Positions 26,052 through 33,688 of a DNA stretch of 64,000 bases are shown here, piece by piece (within the stretch, counting starts at the first letter, position 1; the number at the start of each line of letters is the position of its first letter). Position numbers and translations under genes: made by a program. Source of the stretch: RGIG5612 sp017511185 (GTDB lineage: Bacteria; Bacillota; Clostridia; Lachnospirales; Lachnospiraceae); the NCBI GenBank assembly GCA_017511185.1, contig JAFWLF010000069.1, positions 1-64,000 on the forward strand. Direction: 5' to 3'. The notes beneath the pieces were generated by a model that saw nothing but the letters and a program-made list of their open reading frames with translations, was not told where the DNA came from and searched no databases.

Positions 26052-28016
26052 TTGAACACTTTATTCTGGAGCAGTCTTGTTTGGATCACTCCTGTTGTGC
26101 TTTTGCTTTGCAGCTACATAACAGGGGATCTTCTTCATATGCTCTTTAAAGCCGAAAACGGGATCGCAGCCAAGATCCTTTCCGGTTTTACCACGCTCCT
26201 TTGCCTCTTCCATATCATCAGCCTGCCGTTCATGTACAATGAGTGGCCTTTCATTTCTCTGTACTGGCTGTTTTTATCCTCTGTCATCGCAATCTGTATT
26301 GCATACTGCCTTCTCTCTTTCCTGAAAAAACGGATCCCACTGAAGGCAGATATCCTTACGCTCAAAGAAAGCATCCTTGATACAGCAAAAAACAGATGGT
26401 GGCAGTATCTGATCTTACTTGCCGCGGTTGCCCTGATCATCTGGCAGTGTTCGATGGTCATTGTGCACGTATCCTATAACGTCGATGATAATTTTTATAT
26501 TGCAGAAAGCGTCACGTTTCTGAACCGGAACGTTATGATGAATACCCTTCCGGCCAGCGGCATGGAAGGAAGTGTTTTCCCCGCTACCTATCTGCTGGTC
26601 AGTTGGGAGGCGTTCCTGGCAGTTTTATCAAAGCTGTTTTTAACAGAACCAGCGATCCTCTGCCACAGCATCATCCCGGTCTTTTTGATCCTTCTGCATT
26701 ATATGGTCCTTTACATGATCGGACGGGAATTCGGAAAAGACCGCTCATTCCTGTTTCTTTTGTTCGGAGCATTTTTAAACCTGGTCAGTGGTCCTTCCAC
26801 TTATGATTCCGGAGCGTTTCTGATCCTGAGGATCTGGCAGGGCAAAGCGGTCCTGGCCAATCTGTTCCTGCCGCTGCTGCTCTATGTATTTATCCGGATC
26901 ATAAAAGCAAAGAAGCTGTCGCTTCCAAATATTTTTTATCTGTTTGCTATTTTATTGGCAAGCCAGGCAGCCTCCACAGTCGGAACCTACCTTGCTCCGG
27001 TTTTATACGCTGTATATGCCTTAGCATTTCTGATCATCGTCCGGAAGTGGAAGGAATTCTTTAAACTGTTTATCCCGGCAGCCGGTATCACACCGTTTGT
27101 GCTTTGGAAGATCTATCTGCTTATTTCCGCCGGTTCGCTTGATTCCTTAAGCGAAGGAAATGGTGTAAATGCCCGTTCCTTCTATGAATTAGCGACACGC
27201 TACTTTGGATGGAATCTGGCGCCGCTCTTCTTGATCATTGCCATCGTGATCCTTGCGATCCGGTTCAAAGAGGAAAAAGAAAAAGAGAATCCGCTCCGCT
27301 TCTTCTTCCTGATCTCTACTGCAGTTCTGATCGTATTGTTCATCAATCCATTTACGATGCCGTATGTGGAAAGCTATATCACCGGAGTCGGCGTATATTG
27401 GCGTGTTTTCTGGCTCCTGCAGACCAATATCGTGATCGCAGCTGGATTCTCTGCACTCTGTATGCTTCCTGCAAAAAAACTGCTGCAGTCTGCTTTAGTC
27501 GTTTTTATCAGCTTTGTCCTGCTGATCTCCGGCCATAGTATCTTTCTGGATGAGGATGTTTTTGAATCCTTTGATAATCCGCAGAAAGTATCTGCAGATA
27601 CCATTAAAATTGCAGATGCGATCGAAGAAGATGTCAGTGCCAAAGATCTTGATCTGACCGAAGAAGAGATCCGGGACTTGATGAAAGAAAGCATTGTTCT
27701 GATGCCGCGTGATCTTTCCCGCGAGCTAAGACAATATAAGGATATCTCTTTGATCTATTATGTTTATATATCCAATAACTACATGCAGTATCAGACGAAA
27801 TATGAATATTCCCGCCTGAATGCTCTGTACAATTCTCTTTATACCTATCAAAACATCACGCCGGACTATGTCCGCAGAGAAGTAAAGTTCCTGGGGATCA
27901 ACTATGTAGCAATCCCGGCAGACAAAGAAAAAGCCATGGCAGGTTCTCTTCCGGAGGATTTCGAACTCATCTGCAATGGCTCTGACTTTAAACTTTATAA
28001 AACAAATATCGAATAA
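26052..28016 (+). CDS. DUF6077-type large membrane protein
   Basis: This 654-residue protein has around 13 hydrophobic segments in the first 490 residues and a soluble C-terminal domain of about 160. SYNVDDNFYIAESVTFLNRN in the first long outer loop, with paired Asp residues, recalls GT-C glycosyltransferases, and the whole resembles DUF6077 proteins near polysaccharide loci. It uses a TTG start with AGGAG seven bases upstream and its own promoter. It diverges from the acylation operon and its stop directly abuts that of dapB, with no terminator visible. A role in transferring lipid-linked sugars is inference. Confidence 0.65.
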   Translation: MNTLFWSSLVWITPVVLLLCSYITGDLLHMLFKAENGIAAKILSGFTTLLCLFHIISLPFMYNEWPFISLYWLFLSSVIAICIAYCLLSFLKKRIPLKADILTLKESILDTAKNRWWQYLILLAAVALIIWQCSMVIVHVSYNVDDNFYIAESVTFLNRNVMMNTLPASGMEGSVFPATYLLVSWEAFLAVLSKLFLTEPAILCHSIIPVFLILLHYMVLYMIGREFGKDRSFLFLLFGAFLNLVSGPSTYDSGAFLILRIWQGKAVLANLFLPLLLYVFIRIIKAKKLSLPNIFYLFAILLASQAASTVGTYLAPVLYAVYALAFLIIVRKWKEFFKLFIPAAGITPFVLWKIYLLISAGSLDSLSEGNGVNARSFYELATRYFGWNLAPLFLIIAIVILAIRFKEEKEKENPLRFFFLISTAVLIVLFINPFTMPYVESYITGVGVYWRVFWLLQTNIVIAAGFSALCMLPAKKLLQSALVVFISFVLLISGHSIFLDEDVFESFDNPQKVSADTIKIADAIEEDVSAKDLDLTEEEIRDLMKESIVLMPRDLSRELRQYKDISLIYYVYISNNYMQYQTKYEYSRLNALYNSLYTYQNITPDYVRREVKFLGINYVAIPADKEKAMAGSLPEDFELICNGSDFKLYKTNIE

Positions 28017-28778
28017 TTATCCAATCACATCTGACATGGAATAAAGACCTGCCTTCTGCTGCGAAAGGAAGAGGGCTGCATTTAATGCACCATTTGCAAA
28101 TACTGCCCTGGAGAAAGCCGTATGACGGATCTCAATGACTTCATCTGTACCGGCAAAGATCACCTCATGCTCTCCAACAATGGTTCCGCCGCGTACAGAA
28201 CTGATGCCGATCTCGTTCTGCGGACGCACACTGCGCCGCTCATTCCGGCCATAGACATAATCATAGTCTTCCTGTGTGCCTTCTTTTACAGCATCAGCCA
28301 GCATAATGGCTGTTCCGCTCGGAGCGTCCACTTTAGTCCGATGATGTTTCTCCACGATTTCTACATCAAAACCAGCTCCGGTCAGTGTTTTGCTGATATC
28401 TTTGATCACTTTTAACAGGGTATTGATGCCCATGGACATATTACCGGAACGCAGGATCGGCACCTCTTTGGAGAGGGCATCGATCTCTTCTTCCTGCTCT
28501 TTGCCAAGGCCTGTCGTGCAGATCACTGCAGGGATCTTTGTTTCTCGGATATAAGCAAACAATCCATCCATTGCGGTAGCGGTGGAGATATCAATGATCA
28601 CATCCGCTTTTTCTTTTACATCTGCTAATGATTCATAAATCGGATAGGACTTTCCTCCATCCGGAGTATCTGCTCTGTCCACTCCGGCAGCGATTTGAAT
28701 CTCTTCATAATTGGCCGAAAGTGCGCTGACCATATTTCCCATTCTGCCGTTGCAGCCGTGAATCAAAACATTGATCAT
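28017..28778 (-). CDS. dapB: 4-hydroxy-tetrahydrodipicolinate reductase
   Basis: This is a 253-residue enzyme of lysine and diaminopimelate synthesis. It starts MINVLIHGCNGRMGNMV (NADPH loop) and contains VEKHHRTKVDAPSGTA, the DapB active-site and substrate-binding signature. The start at 28778 was chosen because GGAGG precedes it and family proteins begin there; an in-frame ATG at 28850 would overlap dapA. It lies 16 bases downstream of dapA. Its 3' end abuts the stop of the convergent DUF6077 gene. Confidence 0.95.
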   Translation of the reverse strand: MINVLIHGCNGRMGNMVSALSANYEEIQIAAGVDRADTPDGGKSYPIYESLADVKEKADVIIDISTATAMDGLFAYIRETKIPAVICTTGLGKEQEEEIDALSKEVPILRSGNMSMGINTLLKVIKDISKTLTGAGFDVEIVEKHHRTKVDAPSGTAIMLADAVKEGTQEDYDYVYGRNERRSVRPQNEIGISSVRGGTIVGEHEVIFAGTDEVIEIRHTAFSRAVFANGALNAALFLSQQKAGLYSMSDVIG

Positions 28779-28794
28779 AACGAATTCCTCCGCT

Positions 28795-29694
28795 TTATTT
28801 TGCCAGCTGAATACCGTAATCGGTAAGCGCTTTACGCAGACGTTCTTCATTCTTTGGATCCATGGAGCAAAGAGGGCTTCTCAACGGACCAACTTCCATG
28901 CCCATCATGTTCATAGCAGTCTTGACTGGGATCGGGTTAACTTCGCAGAACAGGGCATTGATCAGATCCAATGCTTCCAGCTGCATTTTCCGGCTCTTTG
29001 CCACATCGCCATCAAAGAAAGCCTGGCAGATATCATGAGTCTGCTGCGGAGCGATGTTACTCAGAACAGAAATAACACCAATGCCGCCCAGAGACATGAT
29101 CGGTACGATCTGGTCATCATTACCGGAATAGATATCCATGACCGGATCTTCCTGCAAAAGGGCTGCCAGCTGTGCGATCTGAGAGATATTTCCGCTAGCC
29201 TCTTTTACAGCTACGATGTTCTCACACATCTTGCCCAGTTTCACTGCGGTTTCCGGAAGCATGTTCACGCCGGTCCTGCTTGGGACATTGTATAAGATGA
29301 TCGGCAGGTCAACGCCTTTTGCCAGGCGGACATAATGCTCGATCAGACCTTTCTGTGTACATTTGTTGTAGTACGGGGTGACCATTAACAGACCATCTGC
29401 ACCCAGTTTCTGGGAAGTTGTGCTGGTCTCCTCTGCTGTACGTGTGTTGTTGGAACCGCATCCGGCGATGATCGGGATACGTTTTTTGGCTGCAGCCACG
29501 GCACAGCCGACTGCTTCCATATGCTCTTCCACGCTCTGGGTGGACGGCTCGCCTGTGGTTCCGCAGACAATAATGGCATCGGTTCCATTGTTAATATGGA
29601 ATTCTACCAGTTCCTCAATCTTCTCGAAATTGATATCTTCGTTTTCTTTCATTGGTGTGACCATTGCCACGCCTGCACCTTTAAAAATTGCCAT
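28795..29694 (-). CDS. dapA: 4-hydroxy-tetrahydrodipicolinate synthase
   Basis: This 299-residue class I aldolase has GTTGEPSTQS near residues 44-53, PYYNKCTQKGL, YNVPSRTG with the catalytic tyrosine, and VAVKEASGNISQ with the Schiff-base lysine. It condenses pyruvate and aspartate semialdehyde to start the DAP branch for peptidoglycan and lysine. The ribosome site is AAAGGAGA. With dapB it forms a two-gene unit downstream of a class A PBP, so precursor supply and wall polymerisation genes are neighbours. Confidence 0.97.
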   Translation of the reverse strand: MAIFKGAGVAMVTPMKENEDINFEKIEELVEFHINNGTDAIIVCGTTGEPSTQSVEEHMEAVGCAVAAAKKRIPIIAGCGSNNTRTAEETSTTSQKLGADGLLMVTPYYNKCTQKGLIEHYVRLAKGVDLPIILYNVPSRTGVNMLPETAVKLGKMCENIVAVKEASGNISQIAQLAALLQEDPVMDIYSGNDDQIVPIMSLGGIGVISVLSNIAPQQTHDICQAFFDGDVAKSRKMQLEALDLINALFCEVNPIPVKTAMNMMGMEVGPLRSPLCSMDPKNEERLRKALTDYGIQLAK

Positions 29695-29732
29695 AATTGT
29701 CTCCTTTTTTTCTCAGACTCTTTTTATTCATC

Positions 29733-29755
29733 AGGCGCACCATTGCGGTGCGCCT
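29733..29755 (-). promoter_or_regulatory. Stem-loop between PBP and dapA
   Basis: A perfect 9-bp stem AGGCGCACC / GGTGCGCCT surrounds a 5-base loop. On the minus strand it is followed by TGATGAATAAAAAG and not by a U run, so it is a weak terminator candidate at best. It could be a processing or attenuation hairpin. Confidence 0.5.
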
Positions 29756-29787
29756 GTATGTTCTGCTAAATCATTCAGATGCGGGAA

Positions 29788-32451
29788 TCATTCATCTTCG
29801 TCATCTCTGGTTTCTTCATCCTTCTTGGACTGCTCTTCTTCTTCCTTCTTTCTGGACTCCTCTTCCTCTTTCCGTCTGGATTCCTCCTCGCGGCTCTTGG
29901 ACTCCCATTCCGCGTTATGGATATTACAGGTCGATGTTGGCGGAGCCAGCTTACTGTCCTCGGTTGTGCCCTTCGGTTCACTGCCGGTAACATCCATTGG
30001 CCTTACACGGCAGACCATATCAATAACTTTTGGACAGTATTCGTTTGGAAGCAGTTTTGAATCAGCACAGACACGGCATGTCGTATGTACATCGCAGGAC
30101 GCACTTGGAACAGTTCCTTCTGCAAAGTATTCTGTGATAACGCATCCCGCATCACCTCCGCAGGATCCATTCGGGATCTTACCGGATTTCTTACAGATGG
30201 TCGCCTGGACGATGCCGCCAGTCATTTCAAACCAGCCGCCTTCTCTTTCTTTGGCAGCAAGCACCTGACTCATGATGGTTGCCCACAAATACTCATGGTA
30301 GACACCGCCCCATGTAATGGAAACGTTTTCATCATAACCAGTCCAGATAGATGCAGCGTATCCGTTTGGAACAAAGCCGCAGAACCAAAGGTCCTTATCA
30401 TCTGATGTGGTTCCCGTCTTACCTGCCACCTGTGTTGTCCACAGAGCAGCAGCAGAACCGGTACCTCCATTTACAACGTCTAACATAGCGCTGGTCAGGA
30501 GGCTCGCTGTACTCTCTTTCAATACCGTATGTGTCTCCGGTATATTCTCCAACAGAACGGTGCCGTCCATTGACACGATCTTGGTATAAAGAACCGGCTC
30601 ATTATACACGCCTTTATTGGCGATCGATCCATATGCAGCCGTGATTTCCTTATTGGTAATACCATTTGTAATACCGCCAAGAGCGGTAGCAACACCGGCA
30701 TCCATAACAGGATCGATCGTGGTGAAACCAAAGTTCTGTAAGTACTGAATACTCAGATCTTCTCCGATATCATAAAGCGTCTTAACTGCCAGAACGTTCA
30801 TCGAATCCCGGATACCTTCACGTACTGTGGAGAGTCCGCGGTAGGAATCGCCCCACCAGTTATGGACGTCACGGTTAATGTTTCCGCCATAGTGGAACGG
30901 AGAGTCATCGATTGCTGTACCCAGCGTATAACCTGCTGCATCCAGTGCCGGTGCATATGCTGCAAGGACCTTAAAGCAGGATCCCGGCTGTCTTGTTGTA
31001 TCTACTGCACGGTTCAATGTCAGGTTCTGGGTCTTTTCTCCACGTCCGCCGCAAAGTGCAAGCACATGGCCGTTGGTATAATCCATGACAGTGAAGGATA
31101 CCTGAGGCTGCAGCGTATAGAAGACCTTCTCATAGGTGATCGTGTCACCCGGTTTGGAAACATATTCTTTAAAAGCAGCGATGACTTCATCCGCTTCCTC
31201 AGGGGAGCCGTAATCATTCTTATAAGTCCAGGCTTCCAACGTTCCATCGTAGAAGTTGTAATTCTGTACGACATCTTCCATCCAGCGGACGATTGATCTC
31301 TGGTTAAAGTATTCGTTAGTACCATCTGCACGTTCAATCGTCAGATCCCAGCTGATGCCGTAAGTAGTCCAGCCTGGATAGTTGTCCCAGTTATTAACCT
31401 CACGGTCTACGATTTCCTGGATCACAGGATCCTGGGTAGAATAAACTGTCAGACCTCCGGTGTAGACCAGATTGTATGCATGTGCATAAGTAAAGCCGGC
31501 CTTTTTCTGCAGATCTTCGATCAGATCATCGATCAGGGAATCAACAAAGTAGGAATACAGCGGGTTGCCGTTCGATGCGGCATTTTCAGAAACGCCTGCA
31601 TAAACATCTTCCGCCATTGCTTCATCATATTCACTCTGTGTGATATGACCGTTCTTCTTCATGTATTCAAGGCAAGTCTCCATTCTCTTACGGTTCTCTT
31701 CCGGATGTCTTGCCGGGTTATTGCCGGACGGGTTCTGCGTAATAGCAGCGATCACGGCACACTGTGCAGTGGTCAGCTGGCTCAGATCACGGTTGAAATA
31801 GTATTTAGCAGCCATCTTAACACCATAGTTACCTCCACCAAGGTTGATGGTGTTCAGATAGTTGATCAGGATCTCATCCTTGCTCATCTTCTTTTCCAGA
31901 CCAAGTGCCAGGATCTGCTCCTGGATCTTACGTCTGATCAAAGAACCTTTGCTCCGCTCAAATCCACCGGTCTCAAACACGTTGTTCTTGATCAGCTGCT
32001 GCGTGATCGTAGAACCGCCCTGTGTAGACCCCTGTGTAAGAGTCTGATAAGCTGCACGGCCGATACCCTTTAAGTCAATACCTTTATGACTATAGAAACG
32101 TTCGTCTTCCAGATCGATAAAAGCCCATTTTAAAACTTCAGGAACTTCATCCAAAGAAGCCTCGATTCTCTTTGCGCTGGCTGCCGAAAGTTTCAGGATC
32201 TCCGTTCCGTTTGTATCCAGAATGGTAGTTGGATACTGCGTTGGAGCGACCTGGATCTCTTCCAGTGCCGGTGTGGATTTAGCAATACCAACGACCACAC
32301 CCATCACCAGGCAGGCTGCAATGCAGATTACGGAAAGGATCGTTAAAAGGACCCAGCGAATGATCCGGACAACGATACTGGTTTTCTTTTTCTTCTTTTT
32401 CGATGAAAGGTTTTTCTGTTTTTCCCTAACTTCATCTGAATTCAGTTTCAT
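29788..32451 (-). CDS. Class A penicillin-binding protein (PBP1A-like)
   Basis: This 887-residue bifunctional peptidoglycan synthase has a membrane helix at residues 28-55. The GT51 domain has LEDERFYSHKG (catalytic Glu115) and GGSTITQQLIKN. The transpeptidase domain has GSCFK (Ser491-Lys494), SMN (550-552) and KTG (678-680). The C-terminal extension has about seven cysteines in CxxxxxC-type spacing (residues 740-810) and a highly charged E/K/R tail. It polymerises lipid II and cross-links it outside the membrane. A consensus promoter and an 80-base leader lie upstream. Confidence 0.95.
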   Translation of the reverse strand: MKLNSDEVREKQKNLSSKKKKKKTSIVVRIIRWVLLTILSVICIAACLVMGVVVGIAKSTPALEEIQVAPTQYPTTILDTNGTEILKLSAASAKRIEASLDEVPEVLKWAFIDLEDERFYSHKGIDLKGIGRAAYQTLTQGSTQGGSTITQQLIKNNVFETGGFERSKGSLIRRKIQEQILALGLEKKMSKDEILINYLNTINLGGGNYGVKMAAKYYFNRDLSQLTTAQCAVIAAITQNPSGNNPARHPEENRKRMETCLEYMKKNGHITQSEYDEAMAEDVYAGVSENAASNGNPLYSYFVDSLIDDLIEDLQKKAGFTYAHAYNLVYTGGLTVYSTQDPVIQEIVDREVNNWDNYPGWTTYGISWDLTIERADGTNEYFNQRSIVRWMEDVVQNYNFYDGTLEAWTYKNDYGSPEEADEVIAAFKEYVSKPGDTITYEKVFYTLQPQVSFTVMDYTNGHVLALCGGRGEKTQNLTLNRAVDTTRQPGSCFKVLAAYAPALDAAGYTLGTAIDDSPFHYGGNINRDVHNWWGDSYRGLSTVREGIRDSMNVLAVKTLYDIGEDLSIQYLQNFGFTTIDPVMDAGVATALGGITNGITNKEITAAYGSIANKGVYNEPVLYTKIVSMDGTVLLENIPETHTVLKESTASLLTSAMLDVVNGGTGSAAALWTTQVAGKTGTTSDDKDLWFCGFVPNGYAASIWTGYDENVSITWGGVYHEYLWATIMSQVLAAKEREGGWFEMTGGIVQATICKKSGKIPNGSCGGDAGCVITEYFAEGTVPSASCDVHTTCRVCADSKLLPNEYCPKVIDMVCRVRPMDVTGSEPKGTTEDSKLAPPTSTCNIHNAEWESKSREEESRRKEEEESRKKEEEEQSKKDEETRDDEDE

Positions 32452-32539
32452 ACTCTATCCTCTTTATATAGTCCTTGTTCCTGTTGTGAACTGTTATTGC
32501 ATTAGGAATACGCCTCTTGCGAAGCATATACAATGAAAA

Positions 32540-32568
32540 ATTATACATCAACGCCCAGCGAATGTCAA
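32540..32568 (-). promoter_or_regulatory. Consensus promoter of the class A PBP gene
   Basis: Perfect TTGACA (32568-32563) and perfect TATAAT (32545-32540) are separated by exactly 17 bp on the minus strand, predicting a leader of about 80 bases before the ATG at 32451, which has an AGAGGA ribosome site. Confidence 0.92.
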
Positions 32569-32590
32569 AAATCCAACCATTACGTTTTTG

Positions 32591-32620
32591 TTACAATTGT
32601 TACGAAAAAGATGCTATTAT
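32591..32620 (+). promoter_or_regulatory. Possible promoter of the YigZ-family gene
   Basis: TTACAA (32591-32596), an 18-bp spacer and TATTAT (32615-32620) lie about 45 bp before the ATG at 32665. The match is moderate. It is divergent from the PBP promoter. Confidence 0.45.
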
Positions 32621-32664
32621 GATACAGGAAAAACGTGTTTTTTATGTGATTATTTTGTGACGCT

Positions 32665-33327
32665 ATGCAGGACGAAATTCGTATCATTACAGAAGATGCA
32701 TCCGGTGAACTGACCGAAAAGCGCTCCCGCTTTATCGCACAGCTCCACCCCATCCATTCGGAAGAGGAAGCTATCTCTTATATAGAAAGCATCCGCAAGC
32801 AGTATTATGACGCCCGTCATAACTGCTATGCTTATATTGTGGGTGAAAATGCATCGATCCAGCGTTTTTCAGATGATGGAGAACCTTCCGGAACTGCCGG
32901 ACGTCCGATCTTAGATGTCCTGCTTGCCAATCATCTGACCGACTGCGTTCTTATTGTGACCCGCTATTTCGGCGGCATCCTCCTTGGTGCCGGTCCTCTG
33001 GCAAGAGCGTACGGACAGTCTGCCGCACTGGCGGTGGCAGAGGCGAAAGAAAATAATTCATGCCAGAAACTGTGTACAGGCAGGAAGATCTCTGTGAAGT
33101 GTGACTACAACAGTCTCGGCAAGATCCAGTATCTTTTGAATCAAAATGATCTTCCTCCGCTGGAAACATTATATGAAGAAAACGTCACATTCATTCTTGC
33201 TGTAGAGGATGAAAAAGTCTCTATGATCTGCGAGAAAATAAAAGAAGCCACCGCGGCTTCCGCAAAAGCGGAAGATGGCGGCGGCATTCGTTTCATCAAA
33301 CAGGGTCAGAAGATCCTTCTTTACTAA
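32665..33327 (+). CDS. YigZ/IMPACT-family protein
   Basis: This 220-residue protein has the N-terminal IMPACT domain: KRSRFIAQ, DARHNCYAYIVG, FSDDGEPSGTAGRPILDVL and VTRYFGGILLGAGPLARAYG. A C-terminal domain of about 70 residues follows (CDYNSLGKIQYLL). The family is widespread and of unsettled function; some members act on translation factors or prolines. It is a single-gene unit facing valS tail to tail, with the second repeat array beginning 13 bases after its stop. No strong ribosome site is visible before the ATG. Confidence 0.9.
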   Translation: MQDEIRIITEDASGELTEKRSRFIAQLHPIHSEEEAISYIESIRKQYYDARHNCYAYIVGENASIQRFSDDGEPSGTAGRPILDVLLANHLTDCVLIVTRYFGGILLGAGPLARAYGQSAALAVAEAKENNSCQKLCTGRKISVKCDYNSLGKIQYLLNQNDLPPLETLYEENVTFILAVEDEKVSMICEKIKEATAASAKAEDGGGIRFIKQGQKILLY

Positions 33328-33339
33328 TATCATTTACAG

Positions 33340-33638
33340 TTTCTCAACGGTGATGCCAATACTTCAACATCTGTTGAGAAATTTCTCTATAGAGCTCCTA
33401 AAATGGTCCTTTTTCTGGCCAAAAAGATACTTATTCAAGGATTTCTCAACAGTGAAACCAATACTTCTATCTTTGTTGAGAAAAATGCCAACTTTTCTCA
33501 ACAGATTAGGCAGGAATGGCCACGCCGTTGAGAAAGTGAAAAAAAGAGGCCTTTTCCCTAAGAAAAAGACCTCAAAAACTATTGTTTCACATACAATTTC
33601 TCAACGCATTAGGCAAAACAAACCACTCTGTTGAGAAA
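33340..33638. repeat. Array of four TTTCTCAAC-N24-GTTGAGAAA units on a 51-52 bp lattice
   Basis: Inner TTCTCAAC arms start at 33341, 33443, 33495 and 33598. GTTGAGAA arms start at 33373, 33475, 33527 and 33630. The offset is exactly 32 in all four units, leaving a 24-base core. Adjacent starts differ by 102, 52 and 103, so two lattice positions lack arms; one is occupied by the valS terminator. Cores of units 1 and 2 share CCAATACTTC, and cores of 3 and 4 share ATTAGGCA. Arms extend to 9-10 bp. The array fills most of the 361-base convergent gap between the YigZ-family gene and valS and has no coding potential. Confidence 0.88.
33546..33573 (-). terminator. valS terminator inside the second repeat array
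   Basis: An 11-bp stem (GAGGCCTTTTC / GAAAAAGACCTC, with one wobble and one bulge) is followed on the minus strand by seven Ts, a strong intrinsic terminator for the gene ending at 33689. It occupies one of the empty lattice slots of the array. Confidence 0.8.
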
Positions 33639-33688
33639 TGTCTTGTCAAAACTGTGCGCGTCTCTCCACAGCAACTAAAAAAGCTGAC

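Noticed and set aside
29733..29755. Intrinsic terminator between PBP and dapA
   Set aside because: Good stem but no U run on either strand, so it is listed as a stem-loop of unknown role.
29378..30268. Plus-strand frame rich in Ser/Leu opposite dapA and the PBP tail
   Set aside because: Crosses two real genes and their gap; the repeated serines are the antisense of the charged PBP tail.
32452..32664. Riboswitch or T-box leader before the PBP gene
   Set aside because: The leader is only about 80 bases, with no conserved T-box or riboswitch motif and no terminator hairpin.
33275..33634. Short frame across the second repeat array
   Set aside because: It overlaps the end of the YigZ-family gene and runs through repeat units; no start signal and no conservation pattern.
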